Assembly (NCBI RefSeq): GCF_002019765.1
Contig: NZ_KV917380.1
Coordinates: forward strand, 858,707-922,706
DNA length: 64,000 nucleotides
Origin: Shouchella oshimensis
Lineage (GTDB): Bacteria; Bacillota; Bacilli; Bacillales; Bacillaceae_D
Direction: 5' to 3'
How positions within the stretch are numbered: position 1 is the stretch's first letter; each line of letters begins with the position of its first letter. The notes below the pieces were generated by a model. That model was not told where the DNA came from. It did no database searches and saw only the letters and a program-made list of their open reading frames with translations. Shown here piece by piece: positions 41,804 through 50,075 of this stretch. Position numbers and translations under genes: made by a program.

Positions 41804-42182
41804 AGCGATCGGGGCCATTTTAATACTCGCTGGAGCGATTATGGCTGTTATTAGTGCAGTAGGTATTATTCGCCTTCCTGATGTATACACAAGGTCCCAC
41901 GCAGGAACAAAAAGTGCGACATTAGCTGTGTTATTAACCTTAACCGGTACTTTCTTTTATTTTTGGTTAACGGATCAATATATCAGTATTCGATTAATTT
42001 TAGGGATTGTTTTTGTCTTTTTAACAGCACCAGTAGCAGGTCATTTAATTGCGCGAGCTGCATATCGCTCGAAAGTACCTCTAACAGAAACAAGTGTTGA
42101 AGACGAATTAAAAGACGCATTAGAGCAAAAAGATTATCATGACCCTACTAAAGGTCAAGAAGAGCAAAAAGAAGAAGGCTAG
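41781..42182 (+). CDS. mrpG: Na+/H+ antiporter subunit MrpG
   Basis: A 133-residue, three-helix protein. I use the TTG at 41781, seven bases after a run of G (GAGGGGGG), inside the end of mrpF. Marks: AILILAGAIMAVISAVGIIRLPDVYTRSHAGTKSATLAVLL, with the typical RLPDVYTR loop, then FLTAPVAGHLIARAAYR and an acidic hydrophilic tail. It closes the operon; its stop codon overlaps the stop of the opposite PRC-barrel gene and sits in a bidirectional terminator. Confidence 0.95.
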   Translation: MNASATGEAIGAILILAGAIMAVISAVGIIRLPDVYTRSHAGTKSATLAVLLTLTGTFFYFWLTDQYISIRLILGIVFVFLTAPVAGHLIARAAYRSKVPLTETSVEDELKDALEQKDYHDPTKGQEEQKEEG

Positions 42183-42199
42183 CGGCCTTCTTCTTTTTT
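42166..42199. terminator. Bidirectional terminator across the mrpG and PRC-barrel stop codons
   Basis: AAAAAGAAGAAGGC (42166-42179), loop TAGCG, GCCTTCTTCTTTTT (42185-42198): a perfect 14-bp stem. Both convergent genes end inside it, so the last codons of each gene also encode the terminator. Confidence 0.92.
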
Positions 42200-43039
42200 G
42201 TCATGCCAGTAAGGGGTTAGATTGTAGTGCTCAAATATGGCTTGCTCTGTCCCTAGAGTAATGGTTTGATCAGTTGGGTGTTCTTCGGCTGATTCAATCT
42301 TATCTTTCTCAAGATCGATAATAAGGCTTTTATCAAACCATGCTACTTCTTTTATCGTCTGAACGGGAACGATAACAGGTTCTTTTTGCATAAACCCTCC
42401 AGTATCAATTACGATGTAGCGTACGCTCCAATTTCCACTTTCAATGGTTTGGTTATAATGGAGAACAAAATCCATGACTTTTCCTACTTGACCGCCTTTA
42501 GCGTGAACGTGATAGCCTTTTAGTTCGTCGAGGCTAAAAAGATGAACGTTTTCTTGCTGGTTCCGCTCGAGTTCTTGTTCCTCTGAACCGGTACGAACGG
42601 CATTCTTTGTCCCTTCGATATTTTGGTTATCAGATGGTACAAATACGGGTGGCACAAGTGGAGCTCCTGCAGCAGTATGGGTTCCGTAGCCAGCTGCAAC
42701 TGGATGAGCTGGGACGGCCCAATAAGTTGGCCAGCCATAGTGGTCACTTAATTCACGTTCGTACTGGCGATGGATAGGAGCAGTTTCATCAGGCTTAGGG
42801 CTATTTTTAATTTGTTCCTTTGTGGCATCGATGCTAATCTGTTTTTTTTCTTCGTCAATGGTTGTAAACGCATCCACATTTAAAAGAACTTTTCCACCGA
42901 AAAACCAGGTGCGAGTGTCACCGACAAAATAGCGAACATGTAAGGTATTGGAATCAATATAATAGTCGTCAAGCTGACCAAGTTCACCATCGGTAGCGTT
43001 CATCGTAAACGTACTTAATTTCTTTGCATGAATTAACAT
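42179..43039 (-). CDS. PRC-barrel domain protein
   Basis: A 286-residue soluble protein. ATG at 43039, seven bases after GGAGG. Two PRC-barrel modules: residues about 1-80 (LSTFTMNATDGELGQLDDYYIDSNTLHVRYFVGDTRTWF) and about 160-245 (LKGYHVHAKGGQVGKVMDFVL, WSVRYIVIDTGGFM). Between them is a Pro/Gly/Ala-rich linker (about 105-140). PRC-barrels occur in RimM and in photosynthetic reaction-centre H subunit; free two-module proteins like this are common in bacilli and are often linked with stress, but the role is not established. Convergent with mrp. Confidence 0.82.
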   Translation of the reverse strand: MLIHAKKLSTFTMNATDGELGQLDDYYIDSNTLHVRYFVGDTRTWFFGGKVLLNVDAFTTIDEEKKQISIDATKEQIKNSPKPDETAPIHRQYERELSDHYGWPTYWAVPAHPVAAGYGTHTAAGAPLVPPVFVPSDNQNIEGTKNAVRTGSEEQELERNQQENVHLFSLDELKGYHVHAKGGQVGKVMDFVLHYNQTIESGNWSVRYIVIDTGGFMQKEPVIVPVQTIKEVAWFDKSLIIDLEKDKIESAEEHPTDQTITLGTEQAIFEHYNLTPYWHDKKEEGR

Positions 43040-43157
43040 GTTCATACCTCCAGTATTGTAGTACTATTGCTATAACCGTTTTCAGAAAAGTAAAACCAGG
43101 ACTTTTATAGTTTTGTTTTCAATAAAGGAAGGAATAACCTGAGTAGGAGGGATACAC

Positions 43158-44000
43158 ATGAAGGTTGCAGCAGTAACAGGAGCAAATTCTGGTATGGGCA
43201 AAAGTGTTGCGCTCGTTTTAGCGAATAGTGGGATGCACGTTGTGATGCTCTGTCGAAATGAAAAGCGAGGAAAAGAAGCGCTGTCTTATATAGAACAACA
43301 TAAAAAAAATGGCAGTGTCGAACTACAACTATGCGATCTCGGTTCATTAAGTAGTGTCAAGCAAGCAGCTGAAGCACTAAAGCAGAAGCATTCTACAATT
43401 GACGTACTTATTAATAATGCGGGGGTTGTCTGTCCTAAGCGTCAGGAAACGGAAGATGGCTTTGAAATGCAAATGGGTGTAAATCATTTAGGTCACTTTT
43501 TGCTAACGAATCTTCTGCTAGACCACATTAAGCAGTCAAAAGATGGTCGCATTATTGTTGTATCTTCTGGTGCACATGAATGGGCTCATTTCTATGAAAA
43601 GGATCCTCATTTACACGAAGGATACAATGTTGCAAAAGGATATGGGCAATCGAAGCTTTGTAACTTATTGTTTGTAAATGAATTAAAAGAAAGGGTAGCA
43701 GGAACCAATGTTTCGGTATTCGCTATGCATCCAGGTGCTGTTTCAACGAATTTAGGAGTTGATCGTGGGTCAGGTTTCGGTAAAGCGATCCATACATTAC
43801 TTCGTCCATTCTTTTTAACACCTAGAGAAGGGGCTGATACGATGATTTATTTGGCTTTATCAGATAGAGTAAAAAAGGATGCGGGAAACTACTTTATTAA
43901 AAGAAAGGTGTCAAAACCCGCAAGAACAGCATTGAGTCGAGAAGTGACGTTAAAGTGCTGGAGCTGGAGTGAGAAACAGACAGGTTTACATCAGTTGTGA
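43158..44000 (+). CDS. Short-chain dehydrogenase/reductase (retinol-dehydrogenase-like)
   Basis: A 280-residue Rossmann-fold oxidoreductase. Cofactor motif TGANSGMGKSVALVLANSG (about 7-25), with Arg after the second strand (CRNEKRGKE) suggesting NADP. NNAGV (about 90), the catalytic Ser in VVSSGAH, and the Tyr-Lys pair in GYGQSKLCN. The insert GHFLLTNLLLDHIKQS and AMHPGAVSTNLG are typical of the WWOX/retinol-dehydrogenase-like SDR branch. Substrate unknown. SD AGGAGGG precedes the ATG; it stands alone. Confidence 0.88.
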   Translation: MKVAAVTGANSGMGKSVALVLANSGMHVVMLCRNEKRGKEALSYIEQHKKNGSVELQLCDLGSLSSVKQAAEALKQKHSTIDVLINNAGVVCPKRQETEDGFEMQMGVNHLGHFLLTNLLLDHIKQSKDGRIIVVSSGAHEWAHFYEKDPHLHEGYNVAKGYGQSKLCNLLFVNELKERVAGTNVSVFAMHPGAVSTNLGVDRGSGFGKAIHTLLRPFFLTPREGADTMIYLALSDRVKKDAGNYFIKRKVSKPARTALSREVTLKCWSWSEKQTGLHQL

Positions 44001-44042
44001 GGACGGCTTTTGCTGTTTTCATAACTTTTTTTAAAAAGGGGG

Positions 44043-44071
44043 TTAAAAAACAGCCGTAAAAACAGTACAAT
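44043..44071 (+). promoter_or_regulatory. Promoter of the sugar isomerase/dehydrogenase operon
   Basis: TTAAAA (44043-44048), 17 bases, TACAAT (44066-44071). The predicted transcript starts about 20 bases before the palindrome at 44095. Confidence 0.6.
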
Positions 44072-44094
44072 AAAGAGGAATCTTACTAACGAAA

Positions 44095-44112
44095 TATGAA
44101 ATCGATTTCATA
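44095..44112. promoter_or_regulatory. Perfect 18-bp palindromic operator (LacI-type)
   Basis: TATGAAATCGATTTCATA is a perfect palindrome with a central CG, the usual form of LacI/GalR-family operators. It lies just downstream of the predicted promoter and directly before the ribosome site AGGAGG, so a bound repressor would block transcription. No LacI-family gene is present in the window. Confidence 0.75.
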
Positions 44113-44125
44113 GGAGGAACTAAAA

Positions 44126-45094
44126 ATGAAACTAGGTGTATTTACTGTTTTATTTTCTGAAAAGCCTTTTGAGGAAATGCTTGACCACGTAAAACAATTA
44201 GGGCTTGAAACAGTAGAGATTGGAACAGGGGGTTATCCTGGCACAGCCCATTGTAATCCTGCTGAGTTGTTAGAAGACGAAGCGAAATTGAAAGCGTTTA
44301 AAAAAGCAGTTGATGACCGTGGTTTAACTATATCTAGCTTAAGTTGTCACGGAAATGCCCTATCACCTGATGAAGCATTTGCAAAAGCATCCCATGAATC
44401 GTTTGTGCAGACGGTTAAATTAGCAAAGGCACTACAAGTTCCAACTGTTACAACATTTTCAGGAACACCAGGAGCTTACGAAGGAGATAAACAACCAAAC
44501 TGGCCGGTTGCTGCTTGGCCGAATGAGTATGGTGACATCTTAAAATGGCAGTGGGAAGAAAAGTTAATTCCATACTGGAAAGAGATGGCAGCGTTTGCAG
44601 AAGAACATGGTGTTAAGATCGCTTTAGAATTACACGGAGGTTTCCTTGTGCATTCGCCTGCTACACTACTAAAACTACGCGAAGCGTGTGGCCCGGCAAT
44701 TGGTGCAAATGTTGATCCAAGTCACTTATGGTGGCAGGGTATTGATCCAGTTGCGGCGATTAAAATTCTTGGGAAACAAGACGCTGTTCACTTCTTCCAT
44801 GCAAAAGACACGTACATGGATCAAGACAATATGAACATGCATGGTGTTTTGGATATGCAATCCTATGCGAATCTTCAAGATCGCGCTTGGTATTTTAGAT
44901 CGGTTGGATACGGACATGATTTAAAAACGTGGTCAGATATTATTAGTGCACTACGCTTAGTTGGATATGATGGTGCTATTAGTATTGAACATGAGGATGG
45001 ATTAATGTCAATTGATGAAGGGTTCCAAAAAGCAGTTAGCAATTTACAACAAGTCTTAATGAAAGAGCCAGCTCCAAAGATGTGGTGGCTTTAA
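44126..45094 (+). CDS. Sugar phosphate isomerase/epimerase family protein
   Basis: A 322-residue TIM-barrel enzyme of the xylose-isomerase-like (AP endonuclease 2/IolE) family. MKLGVFTVLFSEKPFEEMLDHVKQLGLETVEIG opens the barrel. Likely metal residues are in KIALELHGGF (Glu), ANVDPSHLWWQG (Asp, His), HFFHAKDTY (His) and ISIEHEDG (Glu). Such proteins isomerise or epimerise sugars or dehydrate inositol derivatives. It is the first of three closely spaced genes with a dehydrogenase and a second isomerase, indicating a sugar or cyclitol degradation route of unknown substrate. Confidence 0.85.
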   Translation: MKLGVFTVLFSEKPFEEMLDHVKQLGLETVEIGTGGYPGTAHCNPAELLEDEAKLKAFKKAVDDRGLTISSLSCHGNALSPDEAFAKASHESFVQTVKLAKALQVPTVTTFSGTPGAYEGDKQPNWPVAAWPNEYGDILKWQWEEKLIPYWKEMAAFAEEHGVKIALELHGGFLVHSPATLLKLREACGPAIGANVDPSHLWWQGIDPVAAIKILGKQDAVHFFHAKDTYMDQDNMNMHGVLDMQSYANLQDRAWYFRSVGYGHDLKTWSDIISALRLVGYDGAISIEHEDGLMSIDEGFQKAVSNLQQVLMKEPAPKMWWL

Positions 45095-45106
45095 GGAGGA
45101 AACAAC

Positions 45107-46144
45107 ATGAATAAACCATTAAAAGTTGCGGTTATTGGCTGTGGATCCATTGCCATACACCGCCACGTACCAGAGTATGCTGCTAACCCAAACGTTGAAT
45201 TGGTTGCCTTTTGCGATTTAAACAAAGAGGTCGCTCAAAGAATGGCTGATCAGTATGGCGTTACAAATGTCTTTACGTCTCACAAGGAGTTACTAGCGGA
45301 AGTTGATGTTGACGCTGTTAGTGTATGTACACAAAACGTTGACCATGCTAGTGTTTCCATTGATGCTGCAAATGCAGGTTGTCATGTATTATGTGAAAAG
45401 CCTATGGCTACTTCAATAGAAGAGGCACAGAACATGATTAAAGCTGCCAGTGAAAACAACGTTAAGCTAATGATTGGTCACAACCAACGGTTAATGCCAC
45501 CTCATGTGAAGGCAAAGGAAATTTTATTGTCTGGAAAACTCGGTAAAACGCTGACGTTTAAAACAACGTTTGGACACGGTGGAGCAGACTCCTGGAGTAT
45601 ACAAGGAAAAGATACATGGTTTCTTAAAAAGGATAAAGCGTTTGTCGGTGCCATGGGCGATTTAGGTGTGCACAAAATCGACCTCATTCGTTGGTTATTA
45701 GGTGAAGAAGTATCTGAAGTGGCTGCATTCGTTAATACATTACATAAAGAAGCGGATGTTGATGACAATGCAACAACATTATTGAAAATGGAAAGCGGCG
45801 CTATTGGTACGATGGCAGCGAGCTGGACCTATTATAAAGGTGAAGATAATACGACAACGATTTATGGAGAAAACGGTGTTCTTGAGATTCGCGATCATCC
45901 AGAAGTCCAAGTCGTAGTAAAGCTAACAGACGGCAGTGTGGAACAGTACTCTGTTGGCGCAATTGCAACAAATGAAGCTGGTGGTCAAGTAGCCAGCGGT
46001 GTGATTGATGAGTTTGTAACGTCAATTATTGAGGATCGAGAGCCTGCCATAACAGGAGAAGAAGGAATGAAATCGTTACAAGTTGTTTTAGCAGCACTTC
46101 AATCATCGGAAACAAAAGCGTTTGTTGCAGTGAAAGAAGTCTAA
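45107..46144 (+). CDS. Gfo/Idh/MocA-family NAD(P)-dependent oxidoreductase
   Basis: A 345-residue two-domain enzyme. Rossmann motif VAVIGCGSIAIHRHVPEYAANP (about 7-28), the conserved CEKPMATSIEEAQ (about 96-108, catalytic Lys in EKP), and GHNQRLMPPHVKAKEIL. The C-terminal sheet domain has GDLGVHKIDLIRWLLGEEV with the usual catalytic Asp/His pair. Members oxidise sugars or inositols at a ring hydroxyl. SD AAGGAGG, 12 bases after the first gene. Confidence 0.9.
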   Translation: MNKPLKVAVIGCGSIAIHRHVPEYAANPNVELVAFCDLNKEVAQRMADQYGVTNVFTSHKELLAEVDVDAVSVCTQNVDHASVSIDAANAGCHVLCEKPMATSIEEAQNMIKAASENNVKLMIGHNQRLMPPHVKAKEILLSGKLGKTLTFKTTFGHGGADSWSIQGKDTWFLKKDKAFVGAMGDLGVHKIDLIRWLLGEEVSEVAAFVNTLHKEADVDDNATTLLKMESGAIGTMAASWTYYKGEDNTTTIYGENGVLEIRDHPEVQVVVKLTDGSVEQYSVGAIATNEAGGQVASGVIDEFVTSIIEDREPAITGEEGMKSLQVVLAALQSSETKAFVAVKEV

Positions 46145-46161
46145 TAAGGAGGAATACTAAC

Positions 46162-46899
46162 ATGAATGTCGGACTGGCGTTGTATACATTACGAGATGAA
46201 ATGGAAAAAGATTTTAAAGGAACCTTGGAAAAGGTTAAGCAAGTTGGCTATCAAGGCGTTGAGTTCGCAGGTTTTGGGGATCACTCTTCTAAAGAAGTGA
46301 AAGCGATGCTTGAAGAAATTGGCCTAGAGCCTTGGTCTAGTCATGTCCCTCTTGAGAAGCTGCGTAACGAGTTACAGAGCGTTATCACGTATCATAAAGA
46401 AGTAGGCATACCTCATATTGTTTGCCCGTATTTAACAGAAGAAGAGCGTCAAACGAAAACAAATTACTTTGATCTGGCGGAAGAACTTGAGGAAATTGGT
46501 AATCAGGTTAGAGAAGCAGGAATGGTATTGTTGTACCATAACCATGATTTTGAATTTGATACGTTTGACGATGAATTTGGGTTGGACATATTGTTGCGCA
46601 ATACTCGCACGTGCAATATGGCTCTTGAATGTGACACCTTTTGGGTTGAATATGCTGGCCATAAGGCAACGGAGTATTTAGCCGTCCATGAAAATCGTGT
46701 CCCTATTATCCATGTAAAAGATATGAAAGATGGAGAAATCCCTTTTGCTGAAGTAGGAGAAGGAAAGCTTGATATTAAAGGAATTATTGAAGCGGCAAAA
46801 GCGGTCGGAACAAAATACTTCATCGTTGAGCAAGATGTGAGTGAGCGATCACCGCTTGAAAGCATAGAAATTAGTTTTAAAAATATCCAGTCTTTGTAG
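46162..46899 (+). CDS. Sugar phosphate isomerase/epimerase family protein (second)
   Basis: A 245-residue TIM-barrel protein, shorter than the first gene of the operon and only distantly like it. It opens MNVGLALYTLRDEMEKDFKGTLEKVKQVGYQGVEFAGF. Metal-type residues are visible in YHNHDFEFD, ALECDTFWVEYAG (Glu, Asp), VPIIHVKDMK (His) and YFIVEQDVS (Glu). It resembles the short epimerases often encoded beside Gfo/Idh/MocA dehydrogenases. SD AAGGAGG, 17 bases after the dehydrogenase. A strong terminator ends the operon. Confidence 0.85.
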   Translation: MNVGLALYTLRDEMEKDFKGTLEKVKQVGYQGVEFAGFGDHSSKEVKAMLEEIGLEPWSSHVPLEKLRNELQSVITYHKEVGIPHIVCPYLTEEERQTKTNYFDLAEELEEIGNQVREAGMVLLYHNHDFEFDTFDDEFGLDILLRNTRTCNMALECDTFWVEYAGHKATEYLAVHENRVPIIHVKDMKDGEIPFAEVGEGKLDIKGIIEAAKAVGTKYFIVEQDVSERSPLESIEISFKNIQSL

Positions 46900-46902
46900 T
46901 AG

Positions 46903-46943
46903 AAAACAGGTAAGAAGCTTCTGACTTCTTACCTGTTTTTTTG
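46903..46943 (+). terminator. Terminator of the sugar isomerase/dehydrogenase operon
   Basis: AAAACAGGTAAGAAG (46903-46917), loop of seven, CTTCTTACCTGTTTT (46925-46939), followed by more T residues. A perfect 15-bp stem. Confidence 0.93.
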
Positions 46944-47063
46944 TTATGTGAAAGAGGGATCATGAGCACAATAAGGGAACGTAAGTTTATATTCTATGCA
47001 TCAATCCTCTGTTTTTTTATAAAGGTATTAGGGAATAAGAAGGCTAACAGAGGAGGAGTTAAG

Positions 47064-48410
47064 ATGGTACAAGCCTATGATGTTATCATTATTGGAAGCG
47101 GGCCGGCAGCAATGGCCGCAGCCTTTCCGTTAGCAGAAGCGACTAAGCGTGTTGCTGTTATAGAAGGTAACCGTTTTGGAGGAACGTGTCCCAATTTCGG
47201 ATGTGACCCTAAAAAAATGCTATACACGCGAAGTGAAGCAGCATGGCAAGCTGGGAAATTAAGAGGTACCGGTATAGAAGGAACGATTTCCTTTAACTGG
47301 GAAGATGCGATGAAAGAAAAAAACACATATACAGATTCTGTTTATCAAGAGATTGAACAATCGTTGAAAAAAGCCAACATCGATACGTATCACGGTTATG
47401 CGTCTTTTATTAACGAAGAAACTGTGCAAGTTGACCATATTACTTTATCAGCCACAACGTTCATTATTGCAACTGGGCTTATGCCATCCCCTCTACCGTT
47501 TAAAGGGGCCGAGACCCTTCTAACAAATGAAGCGTTTTTAAATCTTCCTTCATTACCGAAGTCAATTGCTTTCATCGGTGGAGGTTACATTTCATTTGAG
47601 TTCGCTCACCTCGCAGCTCGAGCAGGTTCGAACGTTCATATTATTGATTCTGGTCATCGTGGTTTAAAAGCATTTGATCAAGATCATGTCCAAGCTTTAA
47701 TAAAACAATCAGAAGCACTTGGCATTACATTTCATTGGAATGAGGAAATTTCAAGCATTGAATCAAACGCTCATGATGTCACAATAAAAACAGATAAGCA
47801 AACACTTACTGTTGACAAAGCCGTTCATGGTGCTGGACGAACGCCGAATATAAAGAAATTAAATCTCGAAGCCGCTAATATTCATTATGATGAAGCAGGT
47901 ATTCATGTTAACAACACGTTGCAAAGTATTTCAAATCCACGAGTGTATGCAGCGGGTGATGTAACCGCAACCCACTCATTACCACTTACACCGTTATCAA
48001 GTCATGAAGGTTCAGTTGTTGTACACAATATTTTAGAGGAACAAAAGCAAACTCTTCAACAAGGGGCAATGCCATCTGTTGTTTTCACAATACCGAAGCT
48101 AGCTAAAGTTGGGAAAACAAAGGAACTGCTTGATCAGGAGGGGATAGCGTACGATGTTAAAAACACAACGATGACAGATTGGCTAACGTATTCAATGATA
48201 AAAGAAGATCAAGCTTTAGCAAAAGTGTATGTTTGTAAAAAGACTGGAAAAATTCTAGGTGCTGACTTTTTGACCATTTATGCAGATCAATGGATCAATT
48301 TACTTTCACTTGCTATTCAGTTAGAGTTAACGACAGAACAGCTCACTTCAGTTCACTATACGTATCCATCTGTTTTAGGTGATAGTGGGAATGTACTGCC
48401 AATTAAATAA
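47064..48410 (+). CDS. Pyridine nucleotide-disulfide oxidoreductase (class I)
   Basis: A 448-residue flavoprotein. ATG at 47064 with AGAGGAGG upstream; longer readings run through untranslated sequence. FAD motif YDVIIIGSGPAAMAAAFPLAE (about 5-25), redox-active disulfide FGGTCPNFGCDPKKM (Cys about 43 and 48), NAD-binding SIAFIGGGYISFEFAHLAARAGS, then RTPNIKKL and VYAAGDV. The family includes glutathione, mercuric and lipoamide reductases. The usual C-terminal HxxxxE active-site pair of dihydrolipoamide dehydrogenase is not clear (ending VHYTYPSVLGDSGNVLP), so the substrate is left open. Confidence 0.88.
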   Translation: MVQAYDVIIIGSGPAAMAAAFPLAEATKRVAVIEGNRFGGTCPNFGCDPKKMLYTRSEAAWQAGKLRGTGIEGTISFNWEDAMKEKNTYTDSVYQEIEQSLKKANIDTYHGYASFINEETVQVDHITLSATTFIIATGLMPSPLPFKGAETLLTNEAFLNLPSLPKSIAFIGGGYISFEFAHLAARAGSNVHIIDSGHRGLKAFDQDHVQALIKQSEALGITFHWNEEISSIESNAHDVTIKTDKQTLTVDKAVHGAGRTPNIKKLNLEAANIHYDEAGIHVNNTLQSISNPRVYAAGDVTATHSLPLTPLSSHEGSVVVHNILEEQKQTLQQGAMPSVVFTIPKLAKVGKTKELLDQEGIAYDVKNTTMTDWLTYSMIKEDQALAKVYVCKKTGKILGADFLTIYADQWINLLSLAIQLELTTEQLTSVHYTYPSVLGDSGNVLPIK

Positions 48411-48428
48411 AGTAGGTGTTGGTGAGAG

Positions 48429-49349
48429 TTGAAAAAACAAAGGTTTGAAAATCTAAATGGTGTGAAGAATCAACATGGAGTAAGGGATTTTATAAATTGG
48501 TATCGAGAACGAATGAGCAAGAAAAAAGACTTAAGGAAGACAATCGCTGTTGAGCACCAGCCAGATTATCGTAACATCCATAATGCCAACGTAGATAGTC
48601 TATCATGGATAGGCCATGCGACGTTTTTCATCCGTATAAATGGACTAACTGTTGTAACGGACCCTGTTTGGACGAATTTTATGGGTACAACGAAGCGAAA
48701 TGTGCCGGTTACGATTCCTATTGATCATTTACCAGAAATAGATGTTGTCCTTATTTCACACGGTCATTATGATCATTTGCATCTCCCATCATTACGAAAT
48801 TTACCTGGTGATCCACTTTTTTTAATACCTAAAGGGTTAAAGGCTTTTATGAAGAAGAGAGGGTTTTTAGAAGATCGGCTGATAGAATTAGATTGGTGGC
48901 AACATTATTGCATTCAAAACGTTACGTTTACGTTTGTAGCAGCCCAACATTGGGTGAAGCGAGGCTTATTTGACACGAATACTTCACGGTGGGGTGGTTG
49001 GGTCTTAGAGTCAACAGATCAATCGCTCTACTTTGCAGGAGATAGTGGTTATTTTGAAGGATTCAAACAACTACAAAGCGTAAAAAGAATCAATTATGCA
49101 TTAGTTCCAATTGGTGCCTATGAACCTGAGTGGTTTATGGAGCTTGATCATATGAACCCGGAACAAGCAGTACAAGCTTTTATTGATTTAGGAGCTAGCC
49201 ATATGGTGCCGATGCACTATGGAACCTTTCGACTTGCAGATGATACGGGACCAGAAGCTCTCGAACGGTTTGATCAAGCATGGGAAGAACAAGGATTAGC
49301 TGCAAAGAAAAAAAGCGTCCTACCAATTGGCGGTACGCTTCGTCTATAA
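48429..49349 (+). CDS. MBL-fold metal-dependent hydrolase (NAPE-PLD/UlaG-like)
   Basis: A 306-residue metallo-beta-lactamase-fold enzyme, read from TTG at 48429. SWIGHATFFIRINGLTVVTDPVWTNF opens the fold. The zinc motif VVLISHGHYDHLHLPSLR carries the HxHxDH pattern (HGHYDH). Later ligands are AAQHWVKR, FAGDSGYFEGF (bridging Asp) and MVPMHYGTFRL (last His). The sequence is of the NAPE-phospholipase D/RomA-like group; the substrate in bacteria is mostly unknown. The last codons overlap a terminator reading in the opposite direction. Confidence 0.87.
   Translation: MKKQRFENLNGVKNQHGVRDFINWYRERMSKKKDLRKTIAVEHQPDYRNIHNANVDSLSWIGHATFFIRINGLTVVTDPVWTNFMGTTKRNVPVTIPIDHLPEIDVVLISHGHYDHLHLPSLRNLPGDPLFLIPKGLKAFMKKRGFLEDRLIELDWWQHYCIQNVTFTFVAAQHWVKRGLFDTNTSRWGGWVLESTDQSLYFAGDSGYFEGFKQLQSVKRINYALVPIGAYEPEWFMELDHMNPEQAVQAFIDLGASHMVPMHYGTFRLADDTGPEALERFDQAWEEQGLAAKKKSVLPIGGTLRL
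49307..49340 (-). terminator. Minus-strand terminator inside the end of the MBL-fold gene
   Basis: On the minus strand AAGCGT (49340-49335) and ACGCTT (49318-49313) pair, with an inner ACC/GGT, followed by a run of T (from A residues 49307-49314). It ends the convergent yesL-like transcript within the coding end of its neighbour. Confidence 0.6.
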
Positions 49350-49359
49350 ACCACTGCTA

Positions 49360-49992
49360 TTAAGCTGCCTGACTTTTTTGTTTTTCTTCATTTCGAATAA
49401 ATCCAGTGTGAGAAAACCACATCAGCAAGAAGACGGGTATCGAGACTCCGAAAAACGGAAGGACACCTGGAAATTGAAACATTAAAAAGACAACACCAGC
49501 ACAACTGATGAGCATGCCAATACTTAAAAACGGTCGCACAACCGTATGTAAAGCGGCATGCTTTAACAATTTAAAGACGGGAAGTTCGTAGTGAACGAAC
49601 GCACTAAAAGCATAGAAGCAGGTGAGAATATAAATAAACGTCAAAATGAGCAAAGGGAACGCTAATAGCTGTACGTAAGGATTAGTCGACTGATAAATAA
49701 AAACAAAATCAATATATAGCACGAAGCCGATAATCGCTAAGCAGAGACCCATTATTTGAACTTTCAAATAATCCTTTTTAAAATAGTGAACAAACGTTTT
49801 AAAAATTGGAAGATCTGTCTCGCCTCGAATCCATTGTCTTGTTACTGCAAATGCAGCTTGAGTAGCTGGAAATAAGCCTCCAACAACAAGTCCCCCTACA
49901 GTAAATAGAATCCAAAGTAAATTAATGGCTGCTAATCGCATAATCCATTCAGCGATACGGTAGACGCCACCCATAAGTCCATTCATTTCCAT
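49360..49992 (-). CDS. YesL-family (DUF624) membrane protein
   Basis: A 210-residue protein with five helices. ATG at 49992, after AGAGGTGG. Typical DUF624 wording: GLMGGVYRIAEWIMRLAAINLLWILFTVGGLVVGGLFPATQAAFAVTRQWIRGE, then FKKDYLKVQI and LTCFYAFSAFVHYELPVFKLLKHA. In B. subtilis, YesL lies in a pectin/rhamnogalacturonan cluster, and relatives are often near sugar transporters; function is unknown. A cre-like site upstream suggests carbon catabolite control. Confidence 0.85.
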   Translation of the reverse strand: MEMNGLMGGVYRIAEWIMRLAAINLLWILFTVGGLVVGGLFPATQAAFAVTRQWIRGETDLPIFKTFVHYFKKDYLKVQIMGLCLAIIGFVLYIDFVFIYQSTNPYVQLLAFPLLILTFIYILTCFYAFSAFVHYELPVFKLLKHAALHTVVRPFLSIGMLISCAGVVFLMFQFPGVLPFFGVSIPVFLLMWFSHTGFIRNEEKQKSQAA

Positions 49993-50015
49993 CTGAAGAA
50001 CCACCTCTTTATTTG

Positions 50016-50029
50016 TGAAAGCGTTATCG
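50016..50029 (+). promoter_or_regulatory. cre-like site (CcpA) upstream of the yesL-like gene
   Basis: TGAAAGCGTTATCG matches 13 of 14 positions of the catabolite-responsive consensus WGNAARCGNWWNCA; only the last base differs. It lies 24 bases before the start codon of the minus-strand yesL-like gene, a position for CcpA repression. Confidence 0.65.
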
Positions 50030-50041
50030 TTATTGTATCAC

Positions 50042-50068
50042 AAAAAAAGAGCGCGTACGCGCTCTTTT
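50042..50068 (-). terminator. Terminator of the small conserved protein gene
   Basis: AAAAGAGCGC (50045-50054), loop GTAC, GCGCTCTTTT (50059-50068). On the minus strand a run of seven T follows. It lies directly after the 102-residue protein gene and just upstream of the yesL-like promoter region. Confidence 0.9.
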
Positions 50069-50075
50069 CGCTCTT

